Shown one piece after another: positions 36,180-46,699 of a stretch of 64,000 nucleotides of DNA. The translations under genes and the position numbers were made by a program. Position 1 is the first letter of the stretch. Each line of letters starts with the position of its first letter. The notes beneath the pieces are model-generated. The model was not told the DNA's origin. It made no database searches and worked only from the letters and a program-made list of their open reading frames with translations. The stretch covers positions 69,304,160 to 69,368,159 of the forward strand of contig OZ018329.1 in NCBI GenBank assembly GCA_963969495.1, given 5' to 3'. The DNA comes from Ceratothoa steindachneri (lineage: Eukaryota; Arthropoda; Malacostraca; Isopoda; Cymothoidae).

Positions 36180-36660
36180 ATTGAGCAGCAGTATCTACTT
36201 GGCTTCCTAGAAAAATGTCATTATAAAGCCAAAACCAACTTTTAATCGGTAGCTAATCTCAAGGAAAAAGTATGTAATAGTAATTATATTACATTCCCGT
36301 TGTCGTCCCAATTAATTAATTTTAAAAATTTAGCCCGTCCATTGAAGTCAATATTGACCTTCAATACGAATAAACGATCCGAAATTATTTTATCCGAAAA
36401 TAGATCCACCGATAAAGAACACGGGGTTTATTATATTCCATGCAAAATTTGCAATCAAGTATACATTGGCGGAAGCAGCAAATTCTCCAAGCGAATTTTT
36501 CAAATATTTTCTACTGGTAATACTTCACTAGTGTTTTGTTTGTTTGGTTTTCGTTAACATAATGTTCATTTTAGTATTTTACCGCCGTTTGCGTCAATTT
36601 TTAAATGTACTTGTGTCGTAGTATAGATTTAACTTTGGATTTCAAATTTGCTTTATAGCT
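36180..36660 (+). pseudogene. GIY-YIG-containing 3' fragment of a third Penelope-like element
   Basis: The frame 36300-36557 has SSQLINFKNLARPLKSILTF and HGVYYIPCKICNQVYIGGSS, the GIY-YIG core with its Cys pair. The coding frame ends early and is followed by the hammerhead-like motif (36661-36700) and an (AT)n tract. The upstream reverse transcriptase is missing; the IS630/Tc element ends about 60 bp before. Confidence 0.75.
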
Positions 36661-36700
36661 CCTTAAGATGGGTTTAGCAATAACCCGAAACGTCAAGAAT
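36661..36700 (+). ncRNA. hammerhead-ribozyme-like motif
   Basis: CUUAAGA (one change from CUGAAGA), stem GGGUU/AACCC with a small loop, GAAACGUC, then an AAUAAA. Of the four or five copies here this is among the closest to consensus. Confidence 0.5.
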
Positions 36701-36738
36701 AAAGATGGAACCCCCATTTTTCGTTTTGTCCTTCTTAC

Positions 36739-36740
<2 letters not shown>

Positions 36741-36812
<72 letters not shown>
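36741..36812. repeat. (AT)n microsatellite
   Basis: About 72 bases of alternating TA, 40 bp after the hammerhead-like motif. Confidence 0.97.
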
Positions 36813-36818
<6 letters not shown>

Positions 36819-36869
36819 TAAGATTTTCTTTTGAATAGAATTGCATTTTCAAGAATAAATTCATAGTAG

Positions 36870-37385
36870 GATCCCACTTCCTTTGATCCTCGTAGCGGGA
36901 TTCCACTTCATTTGATCCTCGTAGTGGGATTTGACTTCGTTTGATCTTCGTAGTAGGATACGACTTCGTTTGATCCTTGTATTTGAATCCGACTTCGTTT
37001 GATTCTCATAGTGGGATCCGACTTCGTCTGATCGTCTTAGTGGGATCCGACTTCGTTTGAACTTCGTAGTGGGATCCGACTTCGTTTTGCTGATCGTAGA
37101 GGGGTCCGATTTCGTTTGAACGTTGTAGTGGGATCCGACTTTGTTTGATCATCGTAGTGGTATCCAACTGCGTTTGACCTCGTAGTTGGACCCGACTTCG
37201 TTTGATCCTCGTAGTGGTATCCGAATTCGTTTGAACATCGTAGTAGAATCCGACTTTGTTTGATCCGCGTAGTGGAATGCGATTTCTTTTGATCCTCGTA
37301 GTGGTATCCGACTACGTTTGACCTCCTAGTCGAATCCGACTTCGTTTGATCCTCGTAGCAGGATCCGACTTCGTTGTGGAAAGTC
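36870..37385. repeat. 29-bp minisatellite, about 18 units
   Basis: The consensus unit contains GGATCCGACTTCGTTTGATC and CTCGTAGT. Units vary by substitutions and small length changes. The 119-codon minus-strand frame across it (repeats of DQTKSDPTTRS-like peptides) is a product of the repeat. Confidence 0.95.
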
Positions 37386-37389
37386 TTTG

Positions 37390-38030
37390 CATACACTCCC
37401 GTTTCCTATTATTCTAAGTAGCCTACTTTCCTTTAACCTCATTACTCTCCTTTAACTTCATTACTTTATTTATGCATAAATCCCTCCCCTCAACAAAAAG
37501 TTTAAATTACTCTCCTTGTTTTTCGGTTTAGTTTTTTTTTAATCTTGAAAATATTTTCGTTATTTAAAAAAAAATCCTTAGATAACTGAAGTCTCGTTTT
37601 CTGAATCCAATGCAGACAATTTTACATTTTTCGCTATTACTCTATTCTTTTTCTATCCAGGTCTGTCTCATCATTAGTTTCTATATCTACTTCTTCTTCT
37701 TCTTAGTCCCACGGCTTGTAGCCTTCCGTACCTCATCAGGAGAGAGTAGATTTGAAATTACTTTGGCGGCTTCCATAGAATGAAGTGATGAATGTGTAAG
37801 GGAAATGGAAAAAGTTTAAATGTGACAGTATTGTTGTGGATGTAACTGCCTTAGCGCATACGCTAGACTCGGTGCCCGGGACGTGATTGGGGACAGTTTC
37901 CTACGAGCACTAAAACATTCGTCTGCTCTCGATAAAAATTGAACTCTATTCCTGGGTGTTGTCATCTGCTACTTTCTCTCCTACCACACGAAGCTACTCG
38001 ATCTCTTACTTGATAAACCTCGCAATATCC
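37390..38030. other. presumed intronic DNA, nothing recognised
   Basis: Contains a CTT-rich patch (37685-37705) and a short segment with weak similarity to the GC-richer block at 4560-4930. No coding frame. Confidence 0.4.
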
Positions 38031-38033
38031 TTT

Positions 38034-38575
38034 ACTAAATTAATAACAAATCATTATTATTTACTGAATTAATAAACAATAAACTTATCAATATCATTTA
38101 GGAAATTAATAAAATAAATAATCTTCTCAATATCATTTACTAAACTAATAAACTTCTCAATATCCTTTACTAAATTAATAACAAATCATTATTATTTACT
38201 GAATTAATAAACAATAAACTTATCAATATCATTTAGGAAATTAATAAAATAAATAATCTTCTCAATATCATTTACAAAACTAATAAACTTCTCAATATCA
38301 TTTACTAAATTAATAACAAATCATTATTATTTACTAAATTAATAAACAATAAACTTATCAATATCATTTAGGAAATTAATAAACTTAATAAACTTCTCAA
38401 TATCATTTAGGAAATTAATAAACTTAATAAACTTCTCAATATCATTTACTAAACTAATAAACTTCTCAATATCATTTAGGAAATTAATAAACTTAATAAA
38501 CTTCTCAATATCATTTACTAAACTAATAAACTTCTCAATATCATTTACTAAATTTATAGACTTGTCAAAATCATT
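38034..38575. repeat. AT-rich satellite with 135-bp higher-order repeat
   Basis: A 135-bp unit starts at 38041, 38176 and 38311 with near identity. It is built from subunits of about 31 bp sharing 'CTTCTCAATATCATTTACTAA'-like cores. After about 38360 the array changes to simpler subunits of about 31-38 bp. Confidence 0.93.
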
Positions 38576-38579
38576 TTAA

Positions 38580-40160
38580 GCCACTCGCAGACATAACTCC
38601 CGCCTAGCTCAAGTTTAAACTGCACTATAGTTATTCATGCCGTATTGTATCTATGAACTATGAACGATGTAAGTGGGTAGGCGTGGGTAGGGGATAAAGA
38701 AAGGGTGTGGAGACAGATAGCTGAAAATAGACAAGAAGTGAAAAGAAAAAGAAGAGTCGTAGGATGCAAAGAGATGCTAAATGCCTGGTGACCCGGCCTA
38801 TCGCTTTTAAATATTTTCTTGTTTTGTGATTTTTTTTAAATCAAGGTAAATTACGTTTGCAGCTTCTTTTTTTATCCTCGTAACTTTTGAATATTCGAAA
38901 GAAAACAATTAGCAGATTATATTGTTTCAAAAGGTCGGAAATGTTTTCCTTATTTTTAGGGTCTAAAGTGATGCTTTTTACGAACTTCGGTGTGTTCGAC
39001 CCATAATTCCTGATTATAATCGATCACCGATCTTAATAAAAGGGATCACATTGGCTATAATATTAGTGGACGACCGCATTTCCGGGAAATCTATTTGTAT
39101 TTCAACAAGGTTTTTCCGTTTATGTGACTAGTTTACCTGATACATCTGACCAAATGGACCGATACTCCTTCTTTAAATTAAAATTCAGGATGTTTGCCAC
39201 AGATATCGGTTGAAATCGAAAAATACCAGCTTAGACCAATAGAAATTCCACTGTAAACTGTGTTCAATTTGTAGTGTTTACTTCGAAGGATTTTCCTTGA
39301 TGCCTCTTTTCAGATCGGCTTCATAATGTTCATTGGTGTTTGCTATCATTTGAAGCGAATAGGATGCGCTTCATTCGACATTTTAACATCTGTCTATACG
39401 TTGTTATATTGTATATACAACTGCTGAACCCATTTTCTACTGCACTATCACAGGCTGAAACTGGATTTTGCTTATGTCTGCTTGCAAATGCATTTCTTTT
39501 CTGCTTTTCGAAATTTTGTATAAAAAAAATATTAAAAGAACGTCAAATTTTAATTTTTGACTATCTCATTTTAATATATTTTTTATTAAAGTCGAAGTTT
39601 TTAAATAAATAAAGTTAAATTTGATTCAAGGAGATATTTCTTTTGTTGTACTGAAATTTGAAACAGAAGAGAATTGTAGTCATTTTCCCCTTGTAAAAAG
39701 AACGAAGGTGTAAAACAGCTGATGAAAAAGGTTGAATTGATTCGAAAGTAGAATTAAAAAAAAGAAAGAGACATGATGGAGATTGGAGTAAGTGTATTAA
39801 ATCATTCATTAGTATCTTGCCTAAGTAGATAGAGGTAGATCAATTAATGAAGTTTGCCTCTAGGGGTTTTATGGAGTTTCCTATTTCCTTGAAGGTATCT
39901 ACATAATTTGTTTAAGAAACTTCCCCTTTCTCAATCCGTTGGGTAATTACCTTTTTTTTTACTCACCCTTATTTCGGCTAATTATATCGATTCTGATTTG
40001 TTTCCTTCATGAAATAGACACGAAAATTCTTCTCTTAGCAATTTGAGCTACCTAACTCCATAACCTTCCCTCCCGTTCATCTAGGTTTCTGCCTCTATCA
40101 CCCATTCCAACCAAAGTCCTTGCTGTTTCGCCCTGTCGCGCGACGACCTAAATGGATACT
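38580..40160. other. presumed intronic DNA, nothing recognised
   Basis: AT-rich sequence. A 90-codon plus frame at 39340-39612 is hydrophobic and Leu/Phe-rich without recognisable domains. Confidence 0.5.
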
Positions 40161-40163
40161 TAC

Positions 40164-41274
40164 CAGCCTGTCCATTCTCCTCGACGCTCATGAGGTATGT
40201 AGTTCGTAGGAATTTGGGCGTGTTGTCATTTATATCCCTGACGAAGACAGTGAAATGTCTTTCGATTACGTGGATTTTGTTTGGGTTCTGGGGTCGAACC
40301 GGTGTATGGATCGATGGACAAGTGAGATCGTTATTTGTAATTGCGCTTCTTCTCACTCTTCCACGAAAACCACCCCATTTGGAGACAATTCGAGCCGCTG
40401 GTTTCTCACCTTCTTTCATCTTGTACTCGCAGCCACTCTTTCTCGTGACAGCTCTCATTTCATTTGGGCGACTGCGAGAAATGTTCTTTATGGGAAATAA
40501 TCCTCCATCGGTGTAAGGTCGGGGTGCAAAGGTCTTTGCCAGATGGAGAAGAATTTGTTTCCTGACTTCGTCCATGTATGGATCTTTATTTTGTGCGTTA
40601 GATGGAAAGTGGTCGGGAATGAAGTTTTTCTCATAATTTCTTGTCAATTTCCTTTTCATCTCGTGGGAGTTATGGTAGAAATGATTGGGCGTAGACAAAA
40701 GTTGGGAGTTGGAGTAAGACTTTTGGTTTAACCTATCCAAAACGTTTGAATTTTTGAAAACACACAGGTATCCACATTTTTTAAATATTTTCGAAAACTT
40801 TTGGGAAAACTCTTTAACCCTTTCCTTACGAGGGTTCAAAATGATCATAGCTTTCTTTTTATCAAAAATGTTGAAAATACTAAAATATTTTGAGTATAAA
40901 TCTCTTTTATTTCTCGCAATAAACGGTCTAATTCTATTTATTGGGCTGGGGGTGAGTGTAGAGTGATTGTTTATATCGGGTATGGAAGAATTCTCCCATA
41001 GCCGAAATAAACTAGTTTTGGTCACATTGAGAAATGAGTTTCTACCAGTGCCCTCAAACTGATTCTTCTCTAATATAGTTTGATGGTAATTGTCCCACCG
41101 TTGCTTTCGAACTTTAGCCGTGGAACCGAACGCGGGATTTCGATTCTCATTCTGGGTTATGTTCAGATATGTGGCGAGGTCAATCACTTGATTCGTTGCC
41201 GTTGTTTGCTCATCGAAGACTCTAATCTTCAGTTTCCACACTGGCTTACCGTTTGGCGGGTCTCTATCTAAGGA
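40164..41274 (-). CDS. cadherin exon 2 of 3 visible, with a large insertion in a cadherin repeat
   Basis: A 1111-bp minus-strand exon (acceptor CCCTACAG, donor GCTG|GTAAGT; phases 0/1). Residues 1-21 (SLDRDPPNGK, WKLKIRVF) finish the DRDPP calcium motif and the sixth strand of a cadherin repeat. Residues 340-355 (HFTVFVRDINDNTPKF) give the last strand and the DxNDNxP linker that binds calcium. The next repeat opens with YLMSVEENGQAG. Between residues about 25 and 335 lies an insertion of roughly 310 residues, rich in Lys, Arg, Asn and Ser. It has N-glycosylation sites NIT (38), NVT (83), NSS (95) and NIS (264). There are two furin-type sites, RNKR (121-124) and RVRR (306-309). The insertion is open throughout, so it is most likely translated, though an intron retained in frame cannot be excluded. 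Exon 1 (41985-42122) joins upstream. Which cadherin orthologue this is remains open. Confidence 0.92.
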
Positions 41275-41984
41275 CTGTAGGGATAGAAAATACAAATTAG
41301 GACTCAACTTTATGCAATACACCAAGACATATAGCCATAATTTCTAGTAAAACCGTTTTATATGTACAAATATAGACAAGCTTCCTTTTATTTTTGCATC
41401 AAAATTTACAGCTGGATTTTGGCTACCAGCCATTCATCCAACCTGTAGCTAACCACCCAAACCAGAGCTACAAATGAAAAGAATCAATGGATCAATTTAT
41501 CGGACAGAGGAAAATCTGAGAAAAAAAGATACAAAAGTAATTATTTAAAAGAAACTAAGGGGAGATTAACAAATGAACAACAAATACAATGTGGATAGAT
41601 GTAAGGGAAAATTATTTTTATGTTGCGTTTGAAAAAATGACAAATAATTGAAACAGAAAATGGTTAATAACAATTTAGACCAATCATTACTCCTATTTTA
41701 TCTAAAATTCTTAGTTTCTTTTGTACAGACCCTTTTTTCCCACAGCTTCTCCTTTATTCCTCTGTACTAAACATCATGCAATTTACATATCATACTCTGA
41801 TAGTTCCATTCAGCTCTTAGTCATGTTAGTTCACAAGAATAGCATGGAAATATATTGAAATTTCGCGCCTTATTGTTGCAAAGTGTAGTGGAAAGTTATT
41901 TGTCTATTGAATTGTTGCCATCCAGAATACAAATAAAATCCAGGTATCACTGATACTTTTTAGTTACGATATTTTGCCACTCAC
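41275..41984 (-). other. cadherin intron of 710 bp
   Basis: Donor CGG|GTGAGT at 41985/41984, acceptor CTACAG at 41275. Phase 0 on both sides. No repeat or frame recognised inside. Confidence 0.85.
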
Positions 41985-42122
41985 CCGGATTTGCAAGAGT
42001 TCTCCTGAAGATGGATGAATAAGAAAAGTGCCTTCAGAAAGTTCTTTCTCTTTCACGCCATCACCCTCAATAGTGTAAAGAAGGTTTTGGTAACCCAAAC
42101 CATCTTCATCCGTCGCTGTGAA
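41985..42122 (-). CDS. cadherin exon 1 of 3 visible
   Basis: A 138-bp minus-strand exon (46 codons, phase 0/0) with an acceptor TATTCCTCAG and a donor CGG|GTGAGT. It encodes FTATDEDGLGYQNLLYTIEG, then EGTFLIHPSSGELLQIR, the middle of a cadherin repeat (A.D.D.G...L.Y.I... and the F.I...SGEL. strand). Spliced to the next exon it gives GELLQIR-SLDRDPP, the standard run into the DRDPP calcium motif. An alternative acceptor seven bases inside (CACAG) is possible but would change the frame of the start. No exon further upstream was found in the remaining 21.9 kb of the window. Confidence 0.88.
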
Positions 42123-42231
42123 CTGAGGAATAGAAATATTAAGTGGTATAAATTGACTCCAAAAGGAAACCTAAAAGTTGCGAAAATTTCTAAAACGATA
42201 TGATAGAAAGAAGAGACAAATAAGAAAAAAT

Positions 42232-42412
42232 CGGAAAGGAAGAATAATAAAAATCACGAGAGGTACAAAGTTCTGTTGTACTGACATTTCGCAAAACTGG
42301 AACTTCCTTAGAGTAACAAAATCAAAGTTACTCTGAGGAAGTTCCAGAGGAGCGAAACATCAGTAATAAAGAATCTTGTACCACTTGTGATTTCTATTAT
42401 TCTCTCTCTTTC
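42232..42412. repeat. foldback repeat with hammerhead-like motifs in both arms
   Basis: Arms of about 80-85 bp (42232-42317 and 42327-42412) with a 9-bp spacer. The inner 21 bp pair with one mismatch (CTGGAACTTCCTTAGAGTAA / complement). Each arm carries, in opposite orientation, a CUCUGAGGAAGUUCC...GCGAAACAUC string followed by AATAAA-like bases, resembling the Penelope-like 3' motifs elsewhere in the window. It sits in the intron about 110 bp upstream of the cadherin exon acceptor. Confidence 0.85.
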
Positions 42413-42946
42413 TATTTGTTGTCAAAGACCCTTCATCAGTAAAGAACAAAACTGTATAATAAAGAGCTTGGGCTGCATCAAAAAATGCATCGTAACGGTA
42501 GATTCTGGCGCTCAAGAATTGATTTAGAATCATTTTCTATCAGTTACAAGAAAAACAATTCCCTTCCTTATGTGCATTTAATTTGTATTCGTAATGAAGA
42601 AAAACAGTTTGAATTGCAGGATATGATAATCATTTTCAGTGCTAATCATTCTTTAGCAGATAAGATTCACAAAAGATGAAGATAGTAATCGAAATAATCA
42701 AAAGTAGGGTAAAATGTTTTAAACTCCAAATGAGTTATTTAAAGATACACATCATAGAAGAAGACGAAAAAGTATTACTCAAAATTAATTGAAGTTTTGT
42801 ACTGAATTAAATCCATCCATAAGTGTCAGATGATTCAATGAATGATTAAACCAAGGCCACCGCAAAACCCTCTTCGGACCCCTAATTTGCTGAGGATCTT
42901 GAATATCGGAGGAAGAAAAAAAGGACGGAAAAAATAGAACTAGGTA

Positions 42947-43096
42947 AAAATCGTCTAAGGGAAACTAATTTAATTAATTAAATACAAAATACATTGATAT
43001 TATGGGAGCCAATTACCCAATAAAAGTCGCCTGATGGAAACTATTTGGGTTAAGTAAATAAAAAGACCTTAATATTTTGGAATCAATGATTTTTTA
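42947..43096. repeat. diverged tandem duplication of about 75 bp
   Basis: 'AAAAATCGTCTAAGGGAAAC' at 42947 and 'AAAAGTCGCCTGATGGAAAC' at 43022 start two units that align over about 75 bp (TTGATATTATGGGAGCCAAT against CTTAATATTTTGGAATCAAT). Confidence 0.6.
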
Positions 43097-43139
43097 TAAT
43101 ACTTCTCACTTAAATGTATAACTAATAAATATCAGCCTT

Positions 43140-43600
43140 AAAGGTGAATCATGGCGGAGCTTTTGCTATGCTAGGGGAATAAACCGTTGGATTTCCACTC
43201 CTTGGGTGGCTGGTTCGACTCTTGGCGTGGGCCGATGCGAAATCTTTCCTCGCTCGCAGTGGACAGCCATCAATGATTCGGCGGTCTTTGAGTCTGAGGC
43301 CGACCGGCAGACACTTCCTATCACGTAAGTCATCAAACACACAACCAATCATATCACAGCTGTATCTTTCTCCATCGTCTCTACATACACACAAACACAA
43401 CACACCACTATTCCTTCCCGAAACCTGCTGAAGAGGTTTAAAAATCCACACTCTCCATGGATGTGGAATGGGCATCCTTCCTTTAGCCACGAATGATTCC
43501 CTGCTTGCTGGAGGGGTAAAAAAGACTAGTACCGCTTTGTCAGCACCTTCCCACCACACGACGACAGGCCACTGGTACCAACAGTTTTGCCCGCGATTGT
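43140..43600 (+). repeat. SINE candidate with tRNA-like head
   Basis: A GC-richer 460-bp block. Its first part resembles a tRNA of the long-variable-arm type: GGCGGAGC near 43154, an anticodon-arm-like GTTGGATTTCCACTCC, and the B-box-like GGTTCGACTC at 43211-43220. The remainder has no coding relation to known proteins. The cloverleaf is not intact. A second copy in the window was not found, so this stays a candidate. Confidence 0.35.
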
Positions 43601-44320
43601 CATTCTGACTTTTATGCTAATTTCACTATCCTGTCGAAATAACTTGTCCCCGTTTGAAAAGGGATGGATGTGGTTAGTAATTAACTAATCATCATCATCT
43701 CTATCGTAATCACTAACTCTATAATTTAAGAAGGGGATTTTTTTGAGTATTTGAATAATAATTTCATCTTAGTTTGGTTATGACTTGTTTTTAAAACCCA
43801 AAGAATTACAAATGGTGAAGTTCCTAAAATTTATTTTTATATATCTTCTCTAACTCTATATTTCAGCAACGTGATATTTTGACAGGGAGGGAATTTAGTT
43901 TAGAGTTCCTTTTTAAAATTATTATAATTGGCCAAGTTCAGAAAATTTATAAAAATTTAACCATAGCTGCTTTTTTTTAGATTTTAAATTTTAATCTTAG
44001 TAGCAAAGCCATTGCCTGGTGTCTTCTATTATTTGATTTCAGATTGCAAGCGAAATTCAAATTACCTTAAAGTATATTAAACCTTAAAATACAAAGTTTA
44101 AATTTAGTGGGGAAGAAAATTTATTTTCGCTTCGAGCTATAATCAGCGGATAGATGGATGTTATCTCTTACGGCTGATTACTAACACAGCACTTCAAAAC
44201 TAATTAGCTAAGTAATCCTCTTCAGACCTAAACCTTAGAATGCGTTGATTTTAGATTCATTTTGTGTACTCTGTCGCCTAATGCAACTATGGATTTTTTG
44301 TAATAAAATTAGAGAAATAA
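43600..44320. other. non-coding stretch, nothing recognised
   Basis: AT-rich DNA upstream of the last visible cadherin exon; presumed intron. Confidence 0.5.
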
Positions 44321-44321
44321 A

Positions 44322-44441
44322 CCAGCTTGTGCGTGGATTACAGAACTAGAACCAACTTGTGCATGACTTGCTGAACTAGAACCAGCTTATGCATGGATCA
44401 CAGAACTAGAACCAGCTTGAGCAAGGATTACAGAACTAGAA
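44322..44441. repeat. 30-bp tandem repeat, four units
   Basis: Four units of exactly 30 bp sharing 'ACCAGCTTGTGCATGGA' and 'CAGAACTAGA', with substitutions only. Confidence 0.93.
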
Positions 44442-44449
44442 CCAAGGGT

Positions 44450-46025
44450 TAACTGAGCATTTAAATGATAACAAATTTCGCTCTGATCCGAAGTTTGAGG
44501 GTCATTCATCGCTGTCGTCAATGGAATCAATCTGAGATTTGGATTTAAATCGGTAGAATGAGAAGATGGCCGGCAACATTCGAGATGGGCACAAGCGCAT
44601 TAGGTCAAAGCGACAACGGTAGGGGGAAAAATGAGATAAAACAGATTTATCTTTTTCATTATTAAATAAAGAGAGTGGCGAGATGCAAAAAGAGTAGAAA
44701 AAAGGGTTAGGGAAGATAGAAAAAGGATAAAAAACAACAATTAGGGAAAAAGATAAAAAAAGATTTATGGATTATGATAAAAAAACGCATCCGCTATAAA
44801 TTATCGCAGGGGAAAGGCACAATCAAATCAAATTTCAAATTAAAACAAAATGCTTTGCCCCCAAACAACTAAGTCTCCCAATGTACAAAAGAACACAGAG
44901 CCTTAAAAGTTCACTCCTCGGGTATTTTGCCAAATCAAATCAATAAACAAAATGCTGCCATACAATTAACATTGACTATATAACACAAACAAGAAATAGT
45001 TTTCTTGCAAGGCAGCGCTTCAATGGGAATCGAATGTTAATAAATAATAAATAACACATAAGTTCATTTATTTTTAACAGTGAATGATATATGAGTGCAT
45101 TTATAAACTCAAGAAAAGTAATGAAACGGGAGGTCAAAAGGCCAATACACAATGGGAAAATAGTTTTCACACGGCTACGAGAATAAGACATCTCCATGAA
45201 CGGAGAATGAGTTCATGCGTAAAATGGGTAAAAACTTTAGTTTTTATGAATGCTGGAACTCTTCTGTGTACAGATAGATAGAGAGAATGAACTCAAAGAA
45301 AGGACCTAGATTATCGTATAAAAAAAATAAGAGAAAATTACATGTGATTTTTTCTTTATATACAAAAACCTTCCTCGTGAAATAAACAGGAAGTTGGAAA
45401 AAAACATATTTTGTAAATTGGAGAAAAAAGAGGATCCAGAATTCATTACAAAAGGATTTCATTAATGAAATGTTTCAAAATGAAGTCCAGATTCTCTTCT
45501 TTCCACATTTTTTAAAAATTGTGTTGGATATTTCTGCCGACTTCTTGTTGATTACCTGATGAAGCCTGTGTAAATAAAAGTGAAGGTGTTTCAGTTAGTT
45601 TTCCTTTTTCTGATAGGCAATCTACTTCTAGGAGAAACTCTATATTTTAACCAAGTTAGCTGACAAGCTTGACACTAATCCTGATATCGATTGATTAGGA
45701 AAATCCATTGGCATATAATTTATTATGTCCATTACAGGCACAGTTCTTCCATCAGTGTTAGTGTACAAGTTGAATAGGAATTGGAGACCTATCTTTTATT
45801 GAACAAATGTCTATAGTGATTACTATGGGCAAGGTTTGAATGTAATAATCAAACGAAATGAAAAATAAATAGTTAATTGAGAATAGACGAACAATATCTA
45901 TAGCGGTTGGACAAAATAATATAAAAATATTGTTAAATACGTTTTTATTTAATAATAATTTGAACTTTTGGGGAAAAATAATTGCTTCAATGTGTCCAAG
46001 ATATAAGAAAAGATACAGAGGAATC
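44450..46025. other. non-coding stretch, nothing recognised
   Basis: AT- and A-rich sequence. Short hydrophobic minus-strand frames (44976-45197, 45244-45462, 45758-46045) have no known motif and look like chance. Confidence 0.5.
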
Positions 46026-46029
46026 TGAA

Positions 46030-46690
46030 GCCATTTTTGAAGCAAAGACTAGTTTCATTTGATTCAGTGACAGTGAAAGGTGGAAGTAGTCTTTTATGTG
46101 TTACTCCAATGTAGGCATACATGTTTGGCTAAGTTAAGATTCGATGACTGAGGAGGTCAATGGATGTTTCATTTCACTATTCTGCTTTCTGTACCAGTTT
46201 TCTAGCATATCTAGCGGCGTGGCTTAGTACAATACCATCTTGAAACTTGGCATCTCCGTTGGAAAACAATGTTTAGCCATAGAATGGATCTGGTCTTTCA
46301 AAGTTGACAGCAGCTTCGGAGGCTTAGCCCCACTGGTAGCGCTACTTCGGGGCCAAGAGAATTACGCTATGACGATCAAAATCAAAACGGTCAGGATCAA
46401 AGAGTAGGATTAAAATGCTCTTATGTGTTACCTTCTCAATGTGTTATCTTGTCAATATTGATATAAAAAATTAGAGTTTGGGCAATATCAGTCTTTTCAT
46501 AGTGTTTTCCTGCATGAAGCTCTCGACGAGCTGTTTTGGTTGGTAGTGAGAGAACAACGTATTGGTTTATCTCTGCAGTCGCTCATGAAGTTGTGGTTTT
46601 ATATTTTGCCGAGACAATGCGTCGCTCCAATAACTTAGACTCTCTTTCCGTCCTGAGTTACTCTCCCCAGAGTTGAGATTTCCTTAAGTT
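46030..46690 (-). pseudogene. Tc1-like transposase, internally deleted
   Basis: The minus strand begins near 46690 with 'NLNSGESNSGRKES' and 'RRIVSAKYKTT', then 'KTARRELHAGKHYEKTDIA' (the VS..TVRR.L...G linker of Tc1 HTH domains; 46540-46470). A gap follows. Further on: LLSTLKDQIHSMAKHCFPTE, 'MPSFKMVLY', 'DWPPQSSDLNLAK' in a shifted frame (46180-46140) and the C-terminus to about 46030. The first and second catalytic Asp regions are largely deleted. Confidence 0.65.
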
Positions 46691-46699
46691 TAAATGTTA

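Larger units (their letters stand above)
24449..40163 (-). other. cadherin intron of about 15.7 kb loaded with transposons
   Basis: It is bounded by the donor CTG|GTAAGT at 40164/40163 and the acceptor ACGTAG at 24449. Phases agree (1 to 1). It contains mariner, LINE, unknown-family, Penelope-like and IS630/Tc remnants, one short non-autonomous element, a minisatellite and a satellite. No cadherin-like frame was seen inside, so a direct splice is the simplest reading. Confidence 0.8.

Noticed and set aside
37037..37396. 119-codon minus-strand frame with repeated DQTKSDPTT-like peptides
   Set aside because: It lies wholly in the 29-bp minisatellite; unit lengths vary and the frame is a by-product of the repeat.
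38034..38575. CRISPR-like spacing of repeats
   Set aside because: Subunits follow each other without unique spacers; a eukaryotic satellite, not a CRISPR array.
40190..40966. Plus-strand frames of 60-108 codons opposite the cadherin exon
   Set aside because: Shadows of the minus-strand cadherin exon, which has splice sites and domain motifs.
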